From assembly GCA_006176705.1 (NCBI GenBank), contig QRFJ01000006.1:5731954-5795953 (forward strand): a stretch of 64,000 bases of DNA. Reading direction: 5' to 3'. The notes beneath the pieces are model-generated. The model had not been told where the DNA came from. It worked only from the letters and a program-made list of their open reading frames with translations, and did no database searches. Position 1 is the stretch's first letter. The number at the start of each line of letters is the position of its first letter. This document shows positions 10,571 through 23,000 of this stretch, piece after piece. Both the position numbers and the translations under genes were made by a program. Source of the stretch: Cocos nucifera (lineage: Eukaryota; Streptophyta; Magnoliopsida; Arecales; Arecaceae).

Positions 10571-11696
10571 TGTTGGTGCAGAAATTGGTCGTACCGGAAT
10601 CAACTGGAGCGGAGGTGAACGAGGTCGCCGTCGGAGACTTGCAAAACGAAATCCCGTCCGGAGCCAGTGGGGGTGGCTCCGGTAGGACCCTTCGATGATC
10701 AAGTCAGCTCTGGCCAACAGGAATGGAGTGCTCGGGAATGAGTTCCTCAGAGCTTAAAGAGGGAGAGGAGAGCTTAGAGATCAGAGATTCCAGTTAGCGT
10801 ATCTGAAGGGTCCTTTTTATAGCAAAGCTTGATGGTGACAGCTGTAGCCGCATGCTGGCGGGCCACTCGAGGTCCGACGGAGTCAGTCTCATGGGAAGGT
10901 GCCATCTGTAGTGAGTTGATGGTGACAGCCATCGCCGCCTGGTAGTGGGTCACTGTCACTTGCGGTGGACTGATGGTGATGGCTGTAACTATCTTGGTAC
11001 TGAGCCGCTTGGGGCCAAATGAATGAAGGGTTGAAGGGCTTTGACGTGTACCCATTTCGGAAGAGTTTGGACTCCTAAAGAGGGAGCTCGAAAGGAGTTC
11101 GACTTCCATAGGCGTCTGGCTGGAGGTGAGCGGCTAAGGCCCGATCGATGGAGAGTTCGGTAGGAGCTCGGCTGACCGAGGGAATGTTTGGGAGGGGTCC
11201 GGCTGGACGAGCCCGGCTCTTGAAGAAGTGCGACCGAAGGATGTCTGGGATGAGTTCAGCTCCCCGAAGAAGTCCGACCGAAGAGGAAGCTTGGAAGGAG
11301 TTCGGCTCTTGTAGGTGTCTGGCTGGAGGAGTGCGGCTAAGGCTCGGCCGCTGGGAGTTCGGAAGGAGCTCGACCGTTGAGGAGTCCAGTCGGAGGATGA
11401 TCGCTGAGGAGTTCGCTGAGAAGATCGACCGAGAGACGACTGCTGAGGAGTTTGATTGACTGAAAGGATGGCCACTGAGGAGTTCGATCGATGGACGACC
11501 GCTGAGGAGTTCGACTGCTGGGAGTCCGAAGGAGCTCGGTCGGCTGAAGGGTTCGGCTAAGATCCGACCGCTGAGCAGTTCGGCCGGCCCTAAGAGTTCA
11601 TCCAAGATCCGTCCGCTGAAGCTCTTCCGTGGTTACTGATTGCATTAGGCTGAGCATCGATCTAGACTTCGGTATGAGTGAAATTTATCTCCAACA
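10571..11696 (-). repeat. LTR C (5' LTR in element orientation)
   Basis: About 1126 bp, from tgttggtgcagaaattgg to atttatctccaaca. The adjoining bases inside (ctctagcgccattc) correspond to the likely primer-binding site; the other element has ttctagcgccaatc in the same place. A minus-strand TATA box lies near 10812-10821. The right target-site copy gtaac follows at 11697. Confidence 0.85.
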
Positions 11697-11701
11697 GTAA
11701 C

Positions 11702-13770
11702 TAACTTGGATTTATCTAATTATTTATACTTTATATCAAAACCCACCAACATATTTTTTTAGATACGTAATGTAAATTTATTTCCCATGTAATTGCCATC
11801 TTATTTAACTAACAACTAAAATTAGTTATCAAATTAATATTAAAGTCAACATCGGAGATATGCAGCGTGCTATCCTACAATGATTTTTGACTCTTATATA
11901 GGGTCAAACTCGAGAACTTCATCCCAAGATACAACTAATGACCTCCCTTACGAGCACGAACGTGCAAAGGATGACAAAGCACCAACCTAGTAGATTAAAT
12001 AACAAAGAAATAGGTAAAAAAAGCTTGCAAGAATAAGATTTAGAAGAGAATAAGATGATCAAACAAAAAAAATTAGATTAGAAGAAGAGAGAGTTTTTAC
12101 CTGCATACACCAACTCTCATCGAAGGGCTCAATTTATAGACCCAAAAATTAGTCGTTTGGGCTAATCTAATATTAAAAAAATATTAAACATGTACTAAGT
12201 AGCTAACGGATAGAAAACTAATGGGCAAAATATCTAAAATATTAATTGGATGATTAATGTTAAGCTACATTAAAATATGATATTTATCTTGAATTAAATA
12301 AAAAATAATAATCATTAAAAAATAAATAAAAAAATGGCCCCATAGTAGGTGCATGATCATGCACGTGCAAGTTAGGCCCAGCCATGCATGCATGTGAGGT
12401 TTGGCGCAAAATTTCGTAGAGCTCAAAAGAGGTTTTCAATATAAACCCCTACTCAATTTTTTTTTCTATCTAATATGGGACTAAACAACTAAAAGAATTA
12501 AAAATTTAGTTGAAAATTAGTTGGAAGAAATTTTGAGTTTTCAATCTTCTTTAAAACACCAATAATATCCTCACTAACTATTTACAGTGAGTTCCTTGAC
12601 TAATAATTCTTCATTAATGTTTAGCAACCGATCAAAGAATATTGCAGCTCGGTTGGCATACAAGAATCACAGCAGTGCAAACACAACTAGCTAATGAGTA
12701 GATGGATCATATAATTGTCCAGATGCATGGTAGAATATGTTTAAGCAACATTAGATATCTATAGATGTGATTTCATGAATCAATATATGAAGTCTGAGAA
12801 TGCTGCAAGAAATATTTACGGATTGCTACAATATTCTTAGCTCGGCCAACTTTGGGAATGTGAGGATTAATAATAATAAAGGTTAGCATGTGCCGAGTTT
12901 ACTTTATGAACTTGATTTCATATTGAAGTGCAAATTAAAAGCCAAATAGCAAAAGAGGAGCTCGTCCTCATCTTCTCATGGTTTATCTATCTATATCTTA
13001 GGTGCAGCTCATCATGAAGGAAATACTCTTCGATGGTTCAATGTGCAAGCAAAATTGGACATCTAGTTTCCTATTTATCTTCTATTACTCAATCCAAAAT
13101 CATGTCCCATAAGAATAGAGACATTATATGTTTTTGCTCAAAAGAAAACATTGAACGAAAAAGAAAAGAGGTAAACCAATAACCTCACCCAAGTGCTCCA
13201 GTACTTAGTGTCACCTAACACTAAACTTGCTACCATTAATTGCACGAGCTTGGTTGATCCTGGCAATCAGGTCGAGGTAAGTCATATGCAAATCGGATCG
13301 AAAAATTCTAAAATTAAATCTAATTTATTTATTATACAAGTAAGAATTTAAAATATAAATTTGTCATATTTAATAAACAGATGATCTGATCAAACTTGCT
13401 TAACCAATTAATCTATATAACTTGTTAACCTATATCATCTATATAACTAGTTGATTTGTTAATATATTTAATAAATAGATAATCTACTTAACTTGTTTAA
13501 CTCGATTAGTTGATATGACTCAATTATTAAATGGTTAAATGGATTAAGAGACCGGACCCAATTATTAACTACTATATATAGGTTAATTTATTTATAATCT
13601 AAATTTACTTAATCCAAATTTAAATCTATCCATAGATAAAATATAAATTATTTAATAGATTAGATCACTTGTTGCCGGTCCTAGTTAATCCATTCCCTTC
13701 GCAGGGATACCTTTTTCTGACATGCGCCTTAAAGACGAGCTCCATGCTATACTCATATGTTATAAAATGA
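11702..13770. other. Intergenic AT-rich DNA, no gene seen
   Basis: No coding similarity. About 12390-12520 (tataaacccctactcaa, then tctaatatgggactaaac) resembles the end of an old LTR but has no partner. About 13310-13680 is an AT-rich block with repeated short motifs such as aacttgtt and attaatctatataac. Confidence 0.4.
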
Positions 13771-13950
13771 AATTTTTTTTTTTATACTACGAGCGGTGTA
13801 GTTTCATGAATACTATTTAAGATGATTGGCTCTTGCATAAAGTTGGAGCAAATTTTTTTTCTTCAAATGCTGCACTTCAACCTCATACGAGAGCTAATTA
13901 TCATGAACGATATCCATGAAGTTACACCAACATAAAAAATATTTTTTTTT
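13771..13950. mobile_element. Mutator-like MITE, copy B (diverged)
   Basis: Contains gtgtagtttcatgaatac and gatgattggctcttgc on the left, and an inverted partner agagctaattatcatgaacg with catgaagttacacc on the right. Layout and inner sequence match copies A and C. Ends merge into T-rich runs, so the exact borders and target duplication could not be fixed. Confidence 0.65.
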
Positions 13951-15876
13951 TATAATGCATTGTCGGAGATGAAACTGCTGATTCAAATGAAGTTATTTTC
14001 ACCCGGCATAGGGCAAGGGAATAGGTTGGCAAAATTGAGGTGAATTATCAAACAGCTGGGGTGAAAAATATCAAACCTTTGTTTATTTTTGACCGATTCT
14101 TTAATCCACGTGCATCCCCCGAGATATCGTACTCGCCGACAACTCCGAAAGCTAGAGGACGAGGACCTTTCGATGGTGATGGGGCTTCCCAGCATCCGAA
14201 AGAGGCTTTAACGCCAACGGGACGACGCTTTATCAGAAAGGAACAAAGGGCGTGGTGGAAGCCTGGTCTCCCATCTTTTGGATCTTAGCTTTAAGCCTCC
14301 GAGCCCCAGATCCAATCCCTTGCGTAGACTTTCCAACACCAAATCAGGAAAAAAGAAAAGAAAAAAAAGACATTCCCCCAATGAGTTTGTAGAACATGTA
14401 TAATTCTCTTTTGAAAGAAGAGCACGTCTCCTTTCAAAAAAGAAAGAAGAACATGTCTAATTCCCATCTTACCCCCAATCAGATGTTGGTGTTACTCTTA
14501 AACAAAATTTTGATAGGAAGAAGAAATGAGTGAATCCACCTGAGAAGAATTGAATTGATCATTTGTTTTGTAAGTGAGAGGATGCTTTAGTTGACCTTTA
14601 AACTTTACCTGCTTTCAGCAACTACTAGAGTATCCTATACTCAAGCATGAGACTTCATTTTGGATACCTCATACAAAATAAATAAGATTGTATGATACCC
14701 AACATGCTTATCATGATTAGATCTATGATTATGTTGCTTCCATGTTTAAAAAATGAAAATGAAAATTTAACCTTGTATTTTTCAGTGCTTACACTTGGCA
14801 AATGTGGAAGGAAGTTTTTTAATTTGTTGAATTATTGATTACGACCATTGATAAATTCTTAGACATGTAAAAACTTTAGACTTGGGACATATTAAACGCA
14901 CTAACCTCGTGGTGAGAATGATTCATGTATGCAATAGTTGCTTATAAGATATAACCTAATATCATAACTTAACACTGTTATGATATGGGAGAAAGAATAA
15001 AATAGTGAATGATTTTCAAAAAATAATAGGCAATGATCTTGTTATAAATGAGAAGAAAATTTTGTAGAATTCTATAAATGGTCTGATCTATTCAAAAACA
15101 ATGTATCAACCTAAAATAATGGTAATAAAATGGACAAACAAAACACTATAGCAGAACTATTCTATTTTCATCTCTGTTTTTTTTTTTTATCCATCTAATT
15201 TATTTATTTTCAACCTCCCTTTCTATTAAAAAAATATTTATTTTTAATATATTATTTTGATTGGCCCAAACTAAAGTTGACCCAGACTTAAGCACGAGGT
15301 TCCCACTGTAGAACAACTGGATAGGATATTACAAATCTGAAATTGAGCCCATCTCAAATAAATCCAATCAATTCCATGCTAGCTTGTGCAAACATATTTT
15401 TTTTTAAAAAATCAGAACGGGTCTTAAACCAACAAACGATACAACCTAACCAAAGGATTTAAAAATAATAATAATAATAAGTTAGTAAGAACAAGCCCTA
15501 CTTGACGTAGTAGATATCCAAATTTTATTCGGGAGCAACAGCATAAAAATTTCACCTACCATTCATTCTTTTTACACTAATGTCCGTTCCTCGTAACCAT
15601 GTTCCCACTGATGCGGGAAAAAAAGTAACCATGTTCCCACCGGCTTTATGGCCCATTGGATCATGTCTCCGCGATTATCCGGCCGTACAGCTGGAAAAAC
15701 ACGATAACCCACTCGCCCACGGCTTGGCCAACCCAAAATCACCGGACATATTTAAAATATTTTACAAGTCACCGGTCAAAACGCAACGGAGAAAAAATAG
15801 AAGGAACCGGCAGCTCGCCTCCGACCTCTTTGCGAGAGCGAAAGAGGGAAAGCGACCCTCGCCGAAACCCGGGCGG
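13951..15876. other. Intergenic region and upstream DNA of the receptor-like kinase gene
   Basis: No recognisable gene. Short open frames at 14040-14288 and 15580-15888 have no family signature. The last few hundred bases become GC-richer towards the TATA box at 15877 and are the probable promoter of the downstream gene. Confidence 0.4.
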
Positions 15877-15883
15877 TATAAAG
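15877..15883 (+). promoter_or_regulatory. TATA box of the MRH1-like gene
   Basis: TATAAAG in a GC-rich setting (gggcggtataaagattg), about 270 bp before the start codon at 16147. Transcription would begin near 15905-15915, giving a leader of about 235 bases. Confidence 0.55.
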
Positions 15884-15953
15884 ATTGAGATTTGGATAAA
15901 TACGATTTTAATTGCCGCCGAAAGAATAGTACAATAAAGAATATAATGCTGTC

Positions 15954-16235
15954 ATGGACTCGGCGTTGAATGCTTCGCGTGATCTCCACCGCCGCTTACT
16001 CCCTTCCCGTTTCCGCGTTCCCCCTCGCCTTCTCGGAAACTCTTTGTTTCTCCTCTGTTGTTTAATTCTTGCACACAATTTTTTTCCCCAAAAATTTATG
16101 TTCTTTAATTCGATTCTGATACGAAAATCCCGGGAAGAAATCGAAGATGGAGAGGTGGAGAAGATTTGGAATGATGTCGTTGATGCCGCTGGTGTTGTTG
16201 GTGTGGTCAAAATTCGATCTTTGCGCTTCTCTTAA
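15954..16235 (+). promoter_or_regulatory. Upstream open reading frame overlapping the MRH1-like start
   Basis: If transcription begins near the TATA box, the leader has an ATG at 15954 opening a 93-codon frame that runs past the main ATG (16147) in another frame. Its peptide resembles no family. It could reduce translation of the receptor, or be skipped if the real start of transcription lies downstream. Confidence 0.35.
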
Positions 16236-19200
16236 TGATGAAGGTAAGGTTTCGTTTCAGTTTGGGATTTGTTTGATGGGATGGGATTGTGTGTAGTGAT
16301 TAATCTTGGTTTTTTTTATTTGTTTCTTTGTTTGATTGCAGGGAGAGCGCTTTTGAGGTTTAAAGAGAGGGTGGAGTTGGATCCGTATGGAGCTCTGGCT
16401 AACTGGAATGAAGAATGCGGAGACGATCCATGCTTTTGGTTTGGGATTCGATGTTCCGGTGGAAGAGTCGTGGCTCTGTGAGTAATGGAGTTTCTTGAAA
16501 TATTGCCTGTTTTCTTTGGTTTGATGTCTTGACTTATTGTTTTCCTGTGTGTTTGATTGATACTAGAAGGGTCTCGGATGGAAATACCTGATGTTTTTTT
16601 AGCTCCAAGTAGCGAGAATTTTGTGCATTAGGTTGCTGAGGCCTGAGGGGCATTTGTACCTTTTTTTTTTCTTTCCCCAAGGATAGTTGTTTGTTAGCGC
16701 AGCTAAAATTGTCCTGAAAAGACCTAATCCCATGTAAAAACCATATTGGGTGACAAGGACAATCATATAGATTGATACAACCATAAAAAGTCCTCGATTT
16801 AGGGCTAGGAGCAGTATGAATCCAGAATAAATGTCAAATATTTGTGTAAGAATTCGGATCTGAATTCTAAAACCAATCTGCTTAATGTAAATGGGTGATA
16901 ATAGTGCAAGTAGGCTTAGCTCCTTTAACTGGGGGATAGCAATGGAACATCACACTCTGAACTAACGGTCTGTTATGTGATGGGTCACTTTTTAGTGGTT
17001 TTTGCTGAAATTCCATCAGATGATATGTGGATTGATCCTAATAGCAAATGTTTACTGACAGGTCATCTTTCCTGATCCTGTTACACAGATCTGAGCCTTT
17101 ATCCTTTGCATGGCCTCCTTAAATTTTTGTTCCATATGTTTATTTAGTCATTCTTGATTCTTGGCTGTCTAACTCTGCTGCCTATGAGTCTTAATGGCAT
17201 GTAGCTTTTTACAACTAGAAGGCATTTGCCTTCATCATATTATAACATGTAATTAGATATGTCATTGTAGACCTATCTGTTTTTTTCATCTTTTACTTGA
17301 GGATCATAAAATGGACAAAGAGTGATGTCTCATGGCTGTCTATTTTGATAGGATTTGTGGTTCCTTTTCTGCTTCCATTAGAACACCATCACAAAACATT
17401 TCATCATGTTCCAATGAAATATACACTATGGATGCTGCTGAGTATTATTAGTTGATTACATCGACGATAAGTATAAAAAAGAGAATGTCTTTAGCTTACC
17501 TTATGAAAAGTTTTCTCGCTCTAACCACTTTGATAACTTAATGGTATGTTATACATTCTCGTAATGATTTCAACATAATTTTTAGAATGTCTTTCTTTCA
17601 TGATGCCTATCAAATCAACCCCTGCATCACTTTGTTTTGTGCTTTATCCAATTAAATGAAAACAACCTTCATTTTGGAACTTCTTTCATAAAGCTAAGCT
17701 GTTGATATAGATCTAACCTAGGTTGACCAAGTCCACAATATAGACTCTCAAATTAATATCGTGTCTTCTGTATGTTTAGATATATGAAATTAATATCAGA
17801 TCCAAACTGAAAATCTGTGCGGAAAACAAATCCAAGTTTCCAAAGGCAAATCCTCAAGCTTCAGGTGATCTTAATCCACTAAAAAACTAAGAAAAAAGAG
17901 GGAAAACATGCAGAAAAAAAAAGAGCTAGCTTCATATCCTAAATTTATAACCTTTCAAGGCCTTGGTCATGTATAACAGATGCTAGCAACTGTTAGTTGA
18001 CAGCTGTGAGAAAAATAAGAATAAGGAGGACTTTTGATTAGCTGGTTAAGAGGGAGAGAAAGGTTGGTGGAAGGTTGCATCCAGCCCCACCCATTTTCTC
18101 TTTCCCATTCCTTCTTTTTCTTTTCTCTCTTTATTTTCCTCTCTTTCTTTTCTTGCCCATCTCCTTTTTCTCTGCTATAGCGAACCCAGCACAGGCTATT
18201 TAAGTCCGACAAAGCCAGCTTATTGTTGTTTATGTATTTGATTTTTACTTGAGTTATCTTCAGAACAGTGGTTGTCAAGGATTTCTTATTCTAATCAGGT
18301 GTAAGAAAACTGTTACGGCCTGTTTGGATATTGGATTGGGCTAAGCTCCCTACAGGAATTGGGCCTGTTAGCCTATCTAACTTGCATTTTCTGAGAGCCT
18401 GTCCAAATTTAGCCCAAATCCTAGCCTTTGGGTTGCAGTGAGGTTTTTTTTCTTCTCATAGGATTTGGGCTTTATGGAGTTTGGTTGATACACAGCCATG
18501 CTTAAATGGACAGCCCAATCCACAAATGTTACAGGATTTATGGTTCAATCCTGTAGGAATAGCCAAACAAGCCCTTAAATGTTTTGTTTTTCCACTACTA
18601 GATGCCAAGTGAAGGAGTTGGTTAACTAATGGATAGCCCATTCCTAGGAGTTGGTATGCTGTTCTCAATATATTAACTTTTCTTTTATGATTTTTGATGA
18701 TTTAAAATGTGACTTTGGGACCTATAAAGTGGACATGTCCTTCCATCATGACATAGCTTTCTACACTCGCAAGTAACATAAGATAGTCATCCTTATCATG
18801 TCTATTGAAGCTTCTCTGATATTGCTATGCTCTTTTTTCTGAAAAAAATCAGGAAATTGGAAGATCTTTGCCTCAAAGGAACACTTGCACCTCAACTTGG
18901 AAAGCTCATTCACATGAAGTTTCTGTGAGTACTTCTGAGCCGATGACTAATCACAAAGTTTTCTGCTTGCCATGTTTCTTGTTCTCTTGAATAAAATCCT
19001 GTTACCATCTTGTCTGCCTTTTGCATCTATTTACTGGGTAAACTTTCTGTCAGAATGTTGGATCTGTACAAATAAATAAATATAAATGAAATGGTAGCAT
19101 CTAACTATTTCTTCATAAAGATATCTTGAAGTGAATTTTTCATCCTGGTACTGTTTATATCATGCTCATTACTTTATTTTGAAGCTTGTGAAACAGAAAT

Positions 19201-19976
19201 ATTTTTACTATCATGAAGGTGGAAGTGATATTGGCATATAACAAAATATCCATTGTTAACTCTTGTTGATACATCTCCGCTGCCTCACTAGATGTGGTCC
19301 AGCAGAGATGGGTTAATTTGATAAGTTTGTCCTATGCTTGCTAGAACTGATTTTACTATGAAGAATCTTGGCATGATTAACTATGAGATATGTGGAGCAA
19401 TCTTTTTGGTCTTTTTTTTTTGCTTAGAATGGCATCCTACATTCTGATCGGACGCAAATGTATAGATCTATCTACATATTTATGTGTGTGTGCATTTATA
19501 TTGTTATTTATATGCTTGTAGGCACATGTGTGCATGGATGCATATGTATTTATATTAATCTAATTTGTCCCATCTTATAATTGATGATTTCAGAATAAGG
19601 GGAATAACATATATCATTCTTAGAGTTACTTTTCTTTTGGAAGTGAAAATTTTACTTAGATATTGAAAATTTGTCCTATTTTATTTTTGTACCAGTCTTC
19701 AATTTTGTGATGTTTCTACAATTTTAAGAAATGGAATCATGCCATGCATATCTGGAGAATTATATTTCTATTTTCTATCTCATGATGGTATTCTATTAAC
19801 TTATCTCATAACCTGCAGTATTTTACGCAATAATTCATTTTCTGGAATCATCCCTAGAGAGTTAGCAGAATTGCAAAATCTGGATGTATTGGACTTGGCA
19901 CACAATAATCTCAGCGGACCAATTCCATTTGATCTTAGCAGTACTTTGTCCATGAAAATCCTGTAAGTTATGATAA

Positions 19977-20052
<76 letters not shown>

Positions 20053-23000
20053 CTTGATAGTCATAAATTCACTGATGTCATTCTTTTGCCCTTTACAGTA
20101 TACTCAGAGGCAACAGTTTTCTAGGCAGCACACCAATGAAATTCCTTGACCCCAATATTCTCCCTGAGCATCAAATGGATGGAAATCTGTTATCCTCAAA
20201 CAGGGGATCTGTTACAAGGTAAAATATTTTTGTGTGAAAAATCCATGAATTGATATATATTATTAAAGCCTTCAATCATCTCTGATTCAAGTGATGTGGA
20301 GTTAGTAGGATTGGGTTGTCAGCATTGTTGCTGGTATTACAAACGGTCTATTTCTTGAAAACTTCCTTGTTTCATGTTATTATGTCCTTTGGTTTGCGGA
20401 ATGTGCAACTCACCTATATTTTCTAATAGACCAGTAAGGGTCCCACAAAAAGAAATTCAAACTATCGAAGGGACATAACCAGTCATTCTAGAGTTGTAGC
20501 TTATCATTGTTTGACTTTGAATGTTCAAGGATGGTGCTGAAATTATCAATTCATTCATTGGTTGAGGTTGTCCAATTGAAGTGGATTTGGCATTGGCATG
20601 TTCATGATGCGGTTCTTTAGCCATGGTTATTTGATAATACTGTGGTGAAGCATCCTTAGCATTTTCTCAAAATCTCTCATTCCCATCATTTCCCTTTTAC
20701 CGAAAATTCAGAGGTCTTATTTCTCTGAGTAAACTTTAAATGAAGCACTTTAAATAGTAAAAGTAACAAGTAGTTTTCATGGAGACAAGCATAACACACT
20801 ATTTATTGTTCGATCACAGATAAATTTAGCGATTCCATAACTTATATAAAACTTAAGTACAATTAATTACAACATGAAGGTCTAATATTATAAAGTTTTG
20901 TGACACCTGTAAAATTAGAACCATTACTCTTTGATGGAGCCTGTCTCCTGTTGATAGCTCTGGTAGATAATAGGCTCAGCAAGATGGTTTTTTATCTGCT
21001 AGGACGATAGGAGATTAAATTTTAACTCCTCTTCATGGGCGGTTGACTGCATGATATGTACTTCCTGAGGGCTGCTAAGACGTGAATGTTTAAACATTCA
21101 AGTTTTATTCTGTTACACTGACCCTATTCTGAGCTTTTCTTGATCCCGCTTTATGAGTATTAGGTTCCCATAGATATTCTTCTTCTGTATAGTTGTTGTA
21201 AGCATATGATCCAATTGCTGCATTGATATGAAAAGTTTCAAGTAAAATGTAATTTGCTTGCATATCATTTTGTAGTGAAATGTAATTTCTATTGGTTAAT
21301 AAGAAATGAATATTCAAAGACTTTCTCTGACTTCACACACTTCTCCCTGCTGACCTTCTCAATGCTGGTATCACCTGTAACAGGAATGTTCAGAGTGCCA
21401 CTATACGGAAGCTTCTGCAGACAGGCAGCATAGACAGAGACAAACAGCATAAAAATGGAAAAAGTCAGAGAAAAGTTTTCAGTTCACCAGCACCAGCACC
21501 AACACCAACACATGGAGGTGGTCGACATAAAAATGGAAAGCATCCAGCAAAAGATCTTGCATCACCAGCATCAGCACCATCTCCTATGTCTTCAGAGGAA
21601 CGGTCGTCACCATCTGTGTCACCTTTCTTCCCCCCATCCCACCCACCAGCTATTGCACCATCACCATTCAGTCAAATTCCAACACCTGCACCCTCGCCTT
21701 CTCCAACAATTGAACCATCATCCCCAATACCAGAGCACCATCCCAACATAGATGCTGCACGAAATTCTAGTTCTGTTCTCAATCCCTCTCCCTCTGTGAG
21801 TCCTTCACCATCAGCTGCAGTATATACTTCAGTAAAGCATGGAACTTCCCGGGCCATCTATATATCAATAGTAGGAGCAGTTTCCTTTCTCCTTGCAATG
21901 TCTGCAGTATACTTTCTTTGCTGCCGAGACAACAAGGTTGTCACTGTCAAACCTTGGGCAACAGGCTTAAGTGGGCAATTGCAGAAAGCATTTGTGACAG
22001 GTGTGCTTCCTTTCAAACCATTCATTTGATATTATTTTATTTTTGCTTGCAATTTTATTGATTTACAATATTGGTTCTGCATTGCAGGTGTACCTGTACT
22101 GAAACGAGCAGAACTGGAAACAGCTTGTGAAGACTTCAGTAATATTGTTGGCTCTTTATCAGATTGCATGTTATACAAGGGAACATTGTCGAGTGGAGTT
22201 GAAATAGCAGTTGTATCTAGTGCAATTACTTGTGCAAAGGATTGGTCAAAACAATCAGAGTCCCAATTCAGGAAGAAGGTAAACTACAATCTACTTATTT
22301 TCTTTCTTTCACAAACTTTTTAAACTCACAATATGAGTTGGTTGTGGTTTCAGATCATGATGTTGTCAAAAGTAAATAACAAGAATTTTGTCAACTTGCT
22401 TGGTTATTGTGAGGAAGGAGAGCCTTTCACCAGGATGATGGTGTTTGAGTATGCTCCGAATGGGACACTTTTCGAGCATCTGCACAGTAAGTATTTTGTT
22501 TAACCACAATTGATGGTGAACAAAAAGTGGAGTCCCATTTTTATTTTTTCAAAAATTTATGTTGTTAATTTTCAAAATTGGTTTTATGGCCCTATTTTAA
22601 GTGAAATGGTATAAAAGAGTCTTATATTAGGCATATGTTAGGTTGGGCAACTCATGAAATCATTGGAGTTTGATTTTTGTTATTTTAGATATCTTTCTAA
22701 ATAGGGTTATGTGCTATTTCAATTTTGTAAGAAAATATTTTGACTTTTGAGGATTAGTTACTTGCCTGTCAAGAGTCCTAGTTTGTTTTGAAAAATAAGA
22801 AATGTGTAGCATACAAAAGGGTCTATTAGGTTTGAATGAAAAAGCATTTTTAGAAAATATTTTGGGGATTAGTTACTTGCCTATCAAGAGTCCTAGTTTG
22901 CTTTGAAAAATAAGTAATGTGTAGCATATAAAAGGATCTATTAGGTTTGAATGAAAAAGCATGGTATCTGATTTGTTTTGAATGAAGAAAGGATTTCTTT

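Larger units (their letters stand above)
4442..11696 (-). mobile_element. Non-autonomous Ty3/gypsy (Tat/Retand-like) element with three LTRs
   Basis: LTR copies begin with tgttggtgcagaaact and end with ccaaca (or ccaata). The whole unit is bounded by ataac (4437-4441) and gtaac (11697-11701), a 5-bp target duplication with one transition, so it behaves as one insertion. Order on the plus strand: LTR A, 184 bp of internal DNA, LTR B lacking its first few bases, a 3.6-kb interior, LTR C. Each LTR has a TATA box on the minus strand, so the element reads leftward. The interior keeps only gag scraps and tandem arrays. No reverse transcriptase, RNase H or integrase is visible. The gag scraps match the element at 26457-35924, a likely relative that could have supplied proteins. 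Confidence 0.85.

Noticed and set aside
21455..21751. Histidine/glutamine-rich 98-codon frame
   Set aside because: Shifted frame of the proline-rich exon 6 of the receptor gene; the in-phase frame gives the known protein order.
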